19,761 bases of DNA, from positions 1 through 19,761 of the forward strand of contig JAQGOE010000229.1 in NCBI GenBank assembly GCA_028293725.1, read 5' to 3'. Of this stretch, positions 8,741-16,031 are shown piece after piece. Source of the DNA: Gammaproteobacteria bacterium (GTDB taxonomy: Bacteria > Pseudomonadota > Gammaproteobacteria > Steroidobacterales > Steroidobacteraceae). Under the pieces are notes generated by a model. That model did not search any database. It saw only the letters and a program-made list of their open reading frames with translations, and was not told the origin of the DNA. Within the stretch, counting starts at the first letter, position 1. Each line of letters starts with the position of its first letter. The position numbers and the translations under genes are program-made.

Positions 8741-9516
8741 CATTGATGTGGCAGACTCAACCCAGACCACTTCGAGCGATCGCGCGGCTGTGTCGCGCCC
8801 GCGCGCATGCCGATTCCCAGCGGTGTAATCTGCGGAGGAGGAGGTTCACACTCCTCTTCGAGAATTCCCCGGCGCTGGGCAATCGCGGCCGCCTCGGTTC
8901 GGCTCTTCGCCTCCAGCTTCTGCATAATGGCTTTGACGTGCGATTTCACGGTTCCGATCGCCAAAGCGAGCTTCCTGGCAATGATCTTGTTGCTGAACCC
9001 GAGCATCAACTGCCGCAGAATCTCTTCCTGCCGTCGGGTCAGCGTTCGCTGCTTCATCCAGTCGGCCATGCGGGTGACGACCAGCGGCCCCACGGCCACG
9101 CCGCCCGCGTGGATCGAGCGTAGACCGTCGATCAGATTCTGCAGACTTCCGCCGAGCAGAACATAACCGCGTACACCTTGCTCCAGTGCACGGCAGATCT
9201 TCGCCTCGCTGGTACTGTGCGTCAGAATCATGACGCGATCGCTCCCCGCGCCCGCGGACTCGATCAGCCGCAAACCGTAGTCGTAGTCCGCGACGACAAC
9301 ATCCGCTAACGGCAGATGAGTGGCCATTGCCTGTGAAGTCGATGCCGGGCTGCAAACAACAGGTTTGAAGTCCCGTCGCTTTCCCAGCACTGCTGCGAGT
9401 CCCGCCGCGATCAGTGGGTCGCAGTGTGCAATGAGTACGTTTATTACGCAGGGCAGGGGCTTGCCACTTCCCTGGTCGGTGTCGGATCGGCGCGGACTCC
9501 CGCTGTGTATTATCAT
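8740..9516 (-). CDS. LuxR/FixJ-type regulator with a degenerate receiver domain
   Basis: This is a transcriptional regulator heading the RND operon. Residues about 25-150 follow the NarL-type receiver fold and about 157-216 form a LuxR helix-turn-helix (LTRRQEEILRQLMLGFSNKI, then AIGTVKSHVKAIMQKL). A 40-residue Pro/Arg-rich tail ends the protein. The phosphoacceptor position is present (D77 in DVVVADYD), as is the switch Thr99. However, the acidic pair is replaced by His31-Cys32 (AHCDP for ADDHP) and the conserved Lys is Leu121 (GYVLLGG for GYLLKDA). Conventional phosphorelay is therefore doubtful. No histidine kinase gene is nearby. ATG at 9516 was chosen because upstream codons fall in non-coding sequence; it has no strong ribosome binding site. 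Its stop lies 10 nt before the fusion-protein start. Confidence 0.88.
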   Translation of the reverse strand: MIIHSGSPRRSDTDQGSGKPLPCVINVLIAHCDPLIAAGLAAVLGKRRDFKPVVCSPASTSQAMATHLPLADVVVADYDYGLRLIESAGAGSDRVMILTHSTSEAKICRALEQGVRGYVLLGGSLQNLIDGLRSIHAGGVAVGPLVVTRMADWMKQRTLTRRQEEILRQLMLGFSNKIIARKLALAIGTVKSHVKAIMQKLEAKSRTEAAAIAQRRGILEEECEPPPPQITPLGIGMRAGATQPRDRSKWSGLSLPHQ

Positions 9517-9525
9517 GGTTGGGAG

Positions 9526-9555
9526 TTTATTCTTGCGCTGTCTGTTGGAACAATC
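9526..9555 (-). promoter_or_regulatory. Candidate promoter/shared element upstream of the RND operon
   Basis: On the minus strand GATTGTTCCA lies at 9555..9546, and its TTGTTC core is 31 nt from the LuxR-type ATG. As a promoter the pairing would be TTGTTC, 16 nt, AATAAA (9531..9526), a weak sigma-70 match. The same 10-mer lies at the same distance upstream of the MarR gene of the EmrAB operon. The 88-nt gap (9517-9604) shows no convincing terminator, so read-through from the upstream operon is possible. Confidence 0.4.
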
Positions 9556-9604
9556 CCTTATTTTTTGATGGAGTGTTTCGCGACAGTTAACGAAGCGCCG
9601 CGTA

Positions 9605-11095
9605 CTACGGTCTGCTGCCCCCCAGCGCGAGAAAGAGCTGCGTCGTGTCCAGATACTGTTGGGCCTGCGCGCGTACAAAACCGAGCTGCGCTTGCTGGCG
9701 CTGGCGCTGCGCATCCAATACCTGAAGAATTCCGGTGCTTCCAGCGCTATAGCTCTCCCGGGAGAGCTCGAGGCTGCTCTGCGCCGCGGCCAGTGCTCGC
9801 GTCTGGGCAGACAGGTTCGCAGCATCCTGATTCAACGCGTCGAGCACGTCGGCAACCTGTCCAAAAGACTCCAGGACGGTCTGTTGGTAGCGCTCGGCGC
9901 TTGCATGCAGCTCGTCAATCGCAGCACGACGATCGGCCCGTAGCGTGCCGCCGTCGAAGATCGGCGCGGTCAATCCGGAAATCAACGACCAGGCCGCGCC
10001 GGAACGATCGAACAGCTGCCAGGCGTTGGCCGGGAGTGCTTGCTGACCGCCGCTCGCGGTCAGAGTGATTTGCGGATACAGGTTGGCTGTCGCGATACCC
10101 ACCGCGGCCGTCGCTGCGTGTAATTGCGCCTCGGCGGCGAGAATATCCGGGCGGCGATGAACGAGTTCCGACGGCAGACTGACAGGCAGCTCGCGCGGTA
10201 GCGTGATCTCACCCAACTCGAAATCGGGGGGCGACCAATCTGCCGGCGTCTGGCCGGCGAGCACCGCAAGGGCATGGCGGGCGACGGCGAGCTGATGGTA
10301 TAGCGACGGCAAGAGCGTTTCATCGCTCGCGAGTTGGCTATCCGCAGTGAGTACGTCCGTCTTCGATACCGAGCCATTTTGAAATGCCGACCGCACGAGC
10401 TTCAGGTTATCGCGATCCTCGGCAAGCAGCTCGGAAACAGCCTGTAGTTGCGCCCGGGTCGAGGCGATCATCATTGCCTGCAGGGCCACGTTGCCTGTCA
10501 GGGTGAGATACGCTGCGTCGGCCTCGCTCTGCTGGTATTGCGCCAGCGCCTCGCGCTGTTCCACGGAGCGGGCGATTTTGCCCGTGTAGTCGAGCGTGTA
10601 GCTGACGGTGGCGCCTGCCGCGAGATAAGTGAAAGGGGGCACGTAAAACGGGCCCGCAAATTGTGCATTATATTTCTGACGTCCCGCTCCGGCAGCGACG
10701 CCGACCTGCGGGTAGCGTGCGCCCGACTCCGCCGTCACCAGTTCCTGCGCCTCGAGCAGCGTAGTGCGTGCAGCGGCGAGAGTGTGACTGTTGGAAGTCG
10801 CGCGACGGATCACCGCGTCGAGCGGTTGCGACTGGAACATCGTCCACCAGTCCGACACCGGTGTCGCGCCGAGCAGGATATGTTGTCCGAAATCGTTCGC
10901 GCTCGGCGCGTTCTGCTCCGCCCCGGCTGTCGCGGATCCGCTCGGTTGTGAGTCGTTGGGGCCCACGTAGGCAGTGGGGGTAGGCGTGGTGGGTTGCTTG
11001 AACGAGGGCCCGACGGTACAGGCGCACAGCGCAGTGGCGGCAAACAATCCAACCGTCGCAATACGCCTGCCGAAGGTCATGACAGAAGATTCCAT
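9605..11095 (-). CDS. NodT-family outer-membrane efflux lipoprotein of the EmrAB pump
   Basis: This is the outer-membrane channel for the adjacent EmrA-EmrB pump. A signal peptide runs to the lipobox LCAC (Cys26), followed by TVGPSFKQP as in NodT-type lipoproteins. A Ser/Gly/Ala-rich linker of about 35 residues precedes the first helical repeat, and the second repeat carries LPSELVHRRPDILAAEAQL near 310 and APIFDGGTLRADR near 390. Its 496 residues are normal for the family. ATG at 11095 begins 8 nt after the EmrB stop; ATG at 11080 (MTFGRR) is an alternative. It resembles the RND operon's outer-membrane factor only at family level, so it looks like a separate acquisition rather than a local duplication. 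Confidence 0.92.
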   Translation of the reverse strand: MESSVMTFGRRIATVGLFAATALCACTVGPSFKQPTTPTPTAYVGPNDSQPSGSATAGAEQNAPSANDFGQHILLGATPVSDWWTMFQSQPLDAVIRRATSNSHTLAAARTTLLEAQELVTAESGARYPQVGVAAGAGRQKYNAQFAGPFYVPPFTYLAAGATVSYTLDYTGKIARSVEQREALAQYQQSEADAAYLTLTGNVALQAMMIASTRAQLQAVSELLAEDRDNLKLVRSAFQNGSVSKTDVLTADSQLASDETLLPSLYHQLAVARHALAVLAGQTPADWSPPDFELGEITLPRELPVSLPSELVHRRPDILAAEAQLHAATAAVGIATANLYPQITLTASGGQQALPANAWQLFDRSGAAWSLISGLTAPIFDGGTLRADRRAAIDELHASAERYQQTVLESFGQVADVLDALNQDAANLSAQTRALAAAQSSLELSRESYSAGSTGILQVLDAQRQRQQAQLGFVRAQAQQYLDTTQLFLALGGSRP

Positions 11096-11103
11096 GCGAA
11101 ACT

Positions 11104-12633
11104 CTAATCCATCACCACGGGGGCGCTGCTCGCGCCGGCGTGCGGCGGTTTTAGCAGCAAGACCAGGGGCAAGATGGCGAGACTCAAGATTAGTAGCAGC
11201 TTGAAGTCGTTGTTGTAGGCGATCATCTCGGCCTGGCGCGTAACACTTGCGTTGAGCGCCGCGAGGCCCTGAGGCGTCGAAAAACTATAAGGCGCCTCGG
11301 GGCGTAGCTGGCCGCCGAACAGGGTGATGTGCTCAGCGAGCCTGGTATGCATGATCTGCGTGTTGCGCGTGAGCAGCGCCTGGACGACCGAGATCCCGAT
11401 GCTACTGCCGATGTTTCGCAACAGGTTGAACATCGAGGTGCCGCCGGAGCGAAACTGGGGTGCGAGCGTCGCAAAGCAAACGGTTGTGAGTGGCACGTAG
11501 GCGAGACCGATTCCCATCCCTTGAATGAAGCCACTCCAAACAATGAGCCGGTTGTCCATGAGGGGAGAAAAGCCGGACATTTGCCACGTGGACAGTGCCG
11601 TCACGGCGATACCGACGCCGATCAGCTGGCGCGCACCGATCCATGAAATCAGCCGTCCGACCGTCAGCGTGGCGATGAGAGTGCCGACACCGCGGGGTGC
11701 CGTGACCCATCCGGTGGTCACGACGGGGTAACCCAGGAGGTCCTGCAGCAACGGTGGCAGAAGCGCCAAAGTAGCGAACAGCACGACGCCGAAAGTGAAG
11801 ATCGCGAGGCAACCGACGTTGAAGTTCCGGTCCCTGAACAGCCCCGGGCTCACGAAAGAGTTGCGGGCCGTCAAGGTGTGGACCATGAACAGATAGAACG
11901 CGAGGGCGGCGAGGGCCGCCTCGACGCAAATTTCCGTGGAGCTGAACCAGTCCTGCAACTGCCCGCGATCCAACATGATCTGGAATGCACCGATCGCGAG
12001 ACTCAGGGTCGTGAAGCCAAAGAAGTCGAATGTCGCACGCCGCGTCGCTGATTCACGCAAATAACTCAAAAGTCCGAGCGTGGACAGGATGCCAAACGGC
12101 ACATTGATGAAGAAGACCCACCGCCAGCTGTAGTTTTCCGTAAGCCAGCCGCCGAGCACCGGGCCGACGGCCGGACCTACGACCACAGCCAACACCCACA
12201 CCGCCATGGCTCGCGCATGGCGCTCGGGAGGATTGATGTCCAGGAGCACGGCCTGCGACTGCGGCACCAGGGCTGCACCGGCCAGCCCTTGCAGGAAGCG
12301 AAACAACACGATCTGTCCCAAGGACTGCGCAACGCCGCACAGCGCTGAGGCCACCGTGAAGACCACGACCGACAGCACCAAGACCTTCTTGCGGCCATAG
12401 CGGTCCGCCATCCAGCCGGACAGTGGGATCATGATCGCCGCGGCGACGATGTATGAGGTCAGTACCCAGCTGATCTGCTCCTGCGTCGCCGAGAGCTCGC
12501 CCCCCATGCGCGGCAGAGCGACGTTGGCGATGGTCTGGTCGAGCGCCTGCAGGAAGGAGGCGAGCATTACCGAAATCGTGATCAGGCTTCGATTCAGCCC
12601 CGGCGACGATGACTTATTCGCGGCCACGGACAT
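11104..12633 (-). CDS. emrB: EmrB/QacA-type drug:proton antiporter (DHA2, 14 TM)
   Basis: This is an inner-membrane major-facilitator exporter using the proton gradient to expel hydrophobic or aromatic compounds through EmrA and an outer-membrane channel. The 509 residues fit 14 transmembrane segments. Signature motifs are LDQTIANVALP in TM1 (D32), motif A GWMADRYGRKK at 73-83, the TM4 FRFLQGLAGAALVP region, and antiporter motif C GPAVGPVLGG at 153-162. The long periplasmic loop between the last two segments, typical of EmrB, is at about 435-470. ATG at 12633 lies 21 nt downstream of the emrA stop. The symbol reflects family and operon context, not proven orthology; relatives such as FarB and VceB share the layout. 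Confidence 0.94.
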   Translation of the reverse strand: MSVAANKSSSPGLNRSLITISVMLASFLQALDQTIANVALPRMGGELSATQEQISWVLTSYIVAAAIMIPLSGWMADRYGRKKVLVLSVVVFTVASALCGVAQSLGQIVLFRFLQGLAGAALVPQSQAVLLDINPPERHARAMAVWVLAVVVGPAVGPVLGGWLTENYSWRWVFFINVPFGILSTLGLLSYLRESATRRATFDFFGFTTLSLAIGAFQIMLDRGQLQDWFSSTEICVEAALAALAFYLFMVHTLTARNSFVSPGLFRDRNFNVGCLAIFTFGVVLFATLALLPPLLQDLLGYPVVTTGWVTAPRGVGTLIATLTVGRLISWIGARQLIGVGIAVTALSTWQMSGFSPLMDNRLIVWSGFIQGMGIGLAYVPLTTVCFATLAPQFRSGGTSMFNLLRNIGSSIGISVVQALLTRNTQIMHTRLAEHITLFGGQLRPEAPYSFSTPQGLAALNASVTRQAEMIAYNNDFKLLLILSLAILPLVLLLKPPHAGASSAPVVMD

Positions 12634-12654
12634 GACTGATGCGCTCCCCGTGGA

Positions 12655-13806
12655 TCATTCGGCAGCCTTGGCGCTCATCGCCAGGCCATGCCGATAGTTC
12701 GTGTCGACTGTCACCAACGCACTCAGGCCGGATTGGACCGGAACACTGTCCTCGAGCTGCAGGCGCACCGGCAGTCTCTGCACCACCTTCACCCAGTTTC
12801 CGGTCGCGTTTTCAGGCGGCAACAGCGAGAACTGCGCGCCGGTTCCCGGACTGATGCTGACCACTTTCGCCCGGATGACCCGGCCGGGGTAAGCATCGAT
12901 ACGCACACTCGCCGTCTGGCCGGGAAGCATGTGCGTCAGCTGCACTTCCTTGAAGTTGGCTTCTATCCACACGTCGCGGGTCGAGACCAGCACGAATGCG
13001 GGAGTGGCGGCATTGATGTAGTCGCCAGGCTGCAGTGCCTCGACACGGGTGACGATGCCGTCAATCGGGGCGGCGATGGTCGTGTAGGAAAGGTTGAGCA
13101 GCGCATGATCGAGTTCCGCTTGGGATTCCTGCACCGTCGGATGTTGGTCCGCTGGAGTAGTCGGGTCGCCTCCGAGGCTGGCGAGGGTGGCATTGATTTG
13201 CTGTTGATCGGAGACCACGTTCTGCTGCGCCTGGTTGCGCGCGTTCAGGGTCCGCTCGACCAGCGATTGGGGGGAGATACCGCTTGCGAGCAGGCGTGTC
13301 TGACGCTCGTACTCGCCCCTCTGATACTCGAGCGCGCTCTGAGCCGACCGGAGATCGGCCATGCGCTGCCAATACGTCGCCTTCAGCGATTCGATTTGCA
13401 ACCGGGTATTGGCGAGGCGCGCCCGCGCTGTGTCCACGGCAATGCGGAAGGGGCGATCATCGAGGCGGATCAGTGTTTCTCCCGGGTGCACGGGTTGGTT
13501 GTCGTGCACGTCGACTTCGATCACCCGCCCCGACACGTTCGGGCTGATCGACACCTGGGCCGCGCGGAGATAGGCATCATCCGTCGATTCATAACCAATG
13601 CCCGCCAGGTAAAAGTAAAGTGCGACACCTCCGGCGATCACCGGCACGCCGATCATGAGCGGCAAACGCAGTCGTTCCCTCCAGCGACTCACCGGTGGTG
13701 TCTGAGACTCGCGCGGTTCGGCGACAGGGCTCTCTGCGGCCGGAGTGTCGTTGGTAGGGCTTGGAGCATTGATTCTATCGCCCCTATCCTCGATCACTAC
13801 GCTCAT
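12655..13806 (-). CDS. emrA: EmrA/HlyD-family membrane-fusion protein
   Basis: This is the periplasmic adaptor of the EmrAB pump. An acidic, Pro-rich cytoplasmic tail (1-40) precedes one membrane anchor at about 48-69. The EmrA signature ESTDDAYLRAAQVSISPNVS follows, with a lipoyl half-motif, a long helical hairpin (about 118-230) and the second half LSYTTIAAPIDGIVTRV. The beta-barrel segment is WIEANFKEVQLTHMLPGQTA and a C-terminal domain ends the 383 residues. ATG at 13806 was chosen: GAGGA is 7 nt upstream and the MarR stop ends 10 nt before. ATG at 13833 would overlap the MarR gene, and the open frame back to 13941 is overlap only. It is cotranscribed with the MarR gene and emrB. Confidence 0.93.
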   Translation of the reverse strand: MSVVIEDRGDRINAPSPTNDTPAAESPVAEPRESQTPPVSRWRERLRLPLMIGVPVIAGGVALYFYLAGIGYESTDDAYLRAAQVSISPNVSGRVIEVDVHDNQPVHPGETLIRLDDRPFRIAVDTARARLANTRLQIESLKATYWQRMADLRSAQSALEYQRGEYERQTRLLASGISPQSLVERTLNARNQAQQNVVSDQQQINATLASLGGDPTTPADQHPTVQESQAELDHALLNLSYTTIAAPIDGIVTRVEALQPGDYINAATPAFVLVSTRDVWIEANFKEVQLTHMLPGQTASVRIDAYPGRVIRAKVVSISPGTGAQFSLLPPENATGNWVKVVQRLPVRLQLEDSVPVQSGLSALVTVDTNYRHGLAMSAKAAE

Positions 13807-13816
13807 CCCATGGTCC

Positions 13817-14290
13817 TCAGGTTCTTGCGGCATCGTGCGGGTGTGCGGCTTCTCGATGAAGCGCTTCAAGCGCCACCAAATTCGCGTGGACGCGCGCGAG
13901 TAATTCCATGAGCAGCGGCAGATCGCGCAGGGCGAGGCCATTCAGTGCCTCAGCGTTGGTCTTGCTCACGACGTGCCAGATGCGCTCCACAACGGGTTTC
14001 GCGCTCTCCGTGATGGTGAGTAAATGCGCTCTGCGATCTTGCGGGTCCGGGCGCCGCTCTGCCCAGCCGCCGGCCTCCAATCGATCCAGGATCCGCACGA
14101 GGTTCGTGGGAACGATGTCGCTGGTTTCCGCCAGTCGGGTCTGGTTGATACCCTCGCAATTCGCGAGCACGGCGAGTGCCTTGCACTGATGCAGCGTTAG
14201 AGACAGTCCCCGCGTGTGCTCTTCGAACCTCCTGGCATAGAGATAGCCCACATCATCCAGGAGAAAACCTAAATGTTGATGCCAATGCAT
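13817..14290 (-). CDS. MarR-family regulator of the EmrAB operon
   Basis: This is a dimeric winged-helix repressor, EmrR/MprA-like by position, 157 residues long. Helices around 30-75 form the DNA-reading part (LTLHQCKALAVLANCEGINQ, then RLAETSDIVPTNLVRILDRL). The wing carries the family signature DPQDRRAHLLTIT near 95-107. It is the first gene of the efflux operon, 10 nt before emrA. Regulators of this type bind phenolic or other amphipathic drugs and autorepress the operon (family knowledge), but the ligand here is unknown. ATG at 14290 has no strong Shine-Dalgarno, and the best promoter candidate would leave almost no leader, so a near-leaderless message is possible. Confidence 0.92.
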   Translation of the reverse strand: MHWHQHLGFLLDDVGYLYARRFEEHTRGLSLTLHQCKALAVLANCEGINQTRLAETSDIVPTNLVRILDRLEAGGWAERRPDPQDRRAHLLTITESAKPVVERIWHVVSKTNAEALNGLALRDLPLLMELLARVHANLVALEALHREAAHPHDAART

Positions 14291-14298
14291 ACCGCAGC

Positions 14299-14336
14299 AC
14301 TCTAGTCATCCATCCCGGCTGGAACAATCTCCATTG
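14299..14336 (-). promoter_or_regulatory. Candidate promoter and operator of the MarR-EmrAB operon
   Basis: On the minus strand TTGTTC (14327..14322), a 17-nt spacer and TAGAGT (14304..14299) form a partial sigma-70 promoter. CAATCTCCATTG (14325-14336) is a short perfect inverted repeat (4-bp arms, 4-nt spacer) overlapping the -35, where an autorepressor could bind. The 10-mer GATTGTTCCA at 14329..14320 also occurs upstream of the RND operon with the same 31-nt distance from TTGTTC to the start codon. Confidence 0.45.
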
Positions 14337-14351
14337 GGTAGATGCTGCGTT

Positions 14352-14369
14352 TCACGGCACCCACCGTGA
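14352..14369. repeat. Perfect 6-bp inverted repeat, possible terminator or binding site
   Basis: TCACGG-CACCCA-CCGTGA has perfect arms around a 6-nt loop. It lies 40 nt beyond the D-aminopeptidase-like stop and 61 nt upstream of the MarR start. It could stop transcription coming from the ech operon, but no T-run follows on the minus strand, so a protein-binding palindrome is as likely. Nothing else is seen in the 118-nt gap apart from the promoter candidate. Confidence 0.4.
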
Positions 14370-14408
14370 CCTGGACGACTCGCGTGGAGAATGTCGAGGA
14401 GGGACCCC

Positions 14409-16031
14409 TCAACTCGTCGCGGTAGTCACACGCTGAAAAACGGTGGCGCGGGTCCGGGGTGTGCTTACAATGACGCGTTCGACGCCGCGGCTATCGCGTT
14501 CCAGGCGGATCAACATTCCAGGTGCAAGCCCCGGTGCCCAGAATCGAACCAGGTCTGGACCGACGCTGACAGCCGGATAGTGGCCGACTCCATACTCTCC
14601 GGTGATGACGACTTCGAGCTCGGCGCCTTGGGCCAGGAAACGCAGCGTGGCGGCGGCGCAATCACTGCGATAGACATCGGGCGCAGCTTGCACGACTTCG
14701 GTGGCACTCGAGGGTGCACCGCTGACGCGCCGGGCCACGTGCCAGCCCGAGCGATCCAGGTATTCGATATCACCGGTCGTGGGCTGCGGGTGCGGACGGA
14801 ACAACATGTCACCGTTGCCCACATCGATCGCAATGGGCCAGTGGTCCGCGGACGCGGGGCGCGTCTCCAGCGGAACCGGCGAGCCCCCGAACTGGCTCAG
14901 AGCCAATTGCCCCTCTTTGTCAGCCAGGCTGAACAACATGCCCGTATCTGGCGCGACGTATTGGCCCAACAATGACTGGTAGGAAGCCGCGGCAGGCGCC
15001 GGCGTGGGTTCCTGAAGTCGGCCTTCCAACAGGATAGCCACGATCTTCTGGCTGAGGTCGACGGCGGGGGCAGGCCGGTTGAACAGCACCACCACGTCCA
15101 ACTCTTGGTCCGGGACGGTCAAGAACTGGGCGGTGACACCCGGAAAAGTGCCTGCATGTTGTACCAGCCGCAGGCCGCGCCAAGGTTTAGTGATCAGGCC
15201 CAAGCCGTAACGCGATTCCTGACCGTTCGAGAGCAGGGTGGTGGTGGCGAGCGCCTCGAGCGATACCGGGCCGGTGGACGAACGCAAGTAGGCCGCCCAA
15301 CGCAATAGGTCGTCCACGGTCGAGATGACCCCGGCATCGCCGAACAACTCTTCGGCGAGACAAACACTGTGTTGCCACCCGCGGCCGGAGCGTTCGGAGG
15401 CACGTTGATACGTGGTCGCGACTCCTGCTTTCACCGGCACATCCCAACGTGGCAGCGAAGTCGACTCCAGCCCGGCGTCGGCGAAGATACCGCCGCGTAG
15501 CACGTCTTCCAACGGAGCGCCCACCGCCCGCTCGATTGCCCAGGTGAGCAGCATAAAGCCGGCATTGCTGTAGCTCATTCCTTGGCCAGGCGGAAAGTTC
15601 ACCTCCGTCTGCCGGCACTGCAAGGCTGCCGGCCTGCCAACGGGCATGAGGGTGAATCCATCGAACACGGCATGGTCGATGTAGCAGCGCAGTCCGCCGG
15701 TGTGCGTCATCAACTGGCGCAGTGTGGGCTCGCGCTGCTGCGCCGTCAGCTCTGGAACCCATCGGCCGATGGGCTCTTCCAGATCCAACTTACCTTCAGC
15801 CGCCAGGCGCAACGCAGCGGCGCAGGTGAAGTGCTTCGTGATCGACGCCACCGGCATCCGGGTTGCCGGTGTGTTGGCAACCCCGTGCTCGACATTGGCC
15901 ATGCCGAACGCGGCTCGGTAGACCAACTCGCCCCGGTGTGCCACACCAACGATGCAGCCTGGTGCATCGTCGCGGCGGTAGGGTTCGAAGAGCTGCTCCA
16001 GCCGGGCGCTCACGTTCCCTTCGTCAGCCAA
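14409..16031 (-). CDS. dap: D-aminopeptidase-like serine hydrolase (family S12, class C beta-lactamase fold)
   Basis: This is a penicillin-recognising-family hydrolase that most resembles Ochrobactrum D-aminopeptidase (DAP), which removes N-terminal D-residues from peptides and amides. The 540 residues have no signal peptide, so it should be cytoplasmic, as DAP is. The catalytic set is visible: S63-x-x-K66 in TRMPVASITKHFTCAA, Y154-S-N156 in GMSYSNAG and H292-A-G294 in place of KTG. GDAGVISTVDDLLRW near 231-245 also matches DAP. The C-terminal 200 residues match the extra beta-barrel domains of DAP by length, with low similarity. TTG at 16031 is the likely start; it overlaps ech by 8 nt and places the nucleophile as in DAP (Ser62). 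GTG at 16013 is the alternative. Esterase activity is possible, since S12 relatives include esterases. Confidence 0.85.
   Translation of the reverse strand: MADEGNVSARLEQLFEPYRRDDAPGCIVGVAHRGELVYRAAFGMANVEHGVANTPATRMPVASITKHFTCAAALRLAAEGKLDLEEPIGRWVPELTAQQREPTLRQLMTHTGGLRCYIDHAVFDGFTLMPVGRPAALQCRQTEVNFPPGQGMSYSNAGFMLLTWAIERAVGAPLEDVLRGGIFADAGLESTSLPRWDVPVKAGVATTYQRASERSGRGWQHSVCLAEELFGDAGVISTVDDLLRWAAYLRSSTGPVSLEALATTTLLSNGQESRYGLGLITKPWRGLRLVQHAGTFPGVTAQFLTVPDQELDVVVLFNRPAPAVDLSQKIVAILLEGRLQEPTPAPAAASYQSLLGQYVAPDTGMLFSLADKEGQLALSQFGGSPVPLETRPASADHWPIAIDVGNGDMLFRPHPQPTTGDIEYLDRSGWHVARRVSGAPSSATEVVQAAPDVYRSDCAAATLRFLAQGAELEVVITGEYGVGHYPAVSVGPDLVRFWAPGLAPGMLIRLERDSRGVERVIVSTPRTRATVFQRVTTATS

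Noticed and set aside
9517..9604. Terminator between the EmrAB and RND operons
   Set aside because: Only a 4-bp TTCG/CGAA pairing and a short A-run are present. No stable hairpin followed by a T-tract is seen on the minus strand.
9517..9825. N-terminal extension of the LuxR-type gene into the outer-membrane-factor gene
   Set aside because: The added residues are Arg/Ser-rich with no homology pattern and overlap a confident coding region.
2975..11095. Local duplication as the origin of the two outer-membrane factors
   Set aside because: They share only family motifs (TVGP, LPSEL..RRPDI) and differ in linker length and most of the sequence, so separate origins are more likely.
12688..13911. 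A 407-codon plus-strand open frame opposite emrA
   Set aside because: It mirrors the emrA gene on the other strand. Its translation is rich in Arg, His and Gly without domain motifs, as expected of antisense frames in GC-rich DNA.
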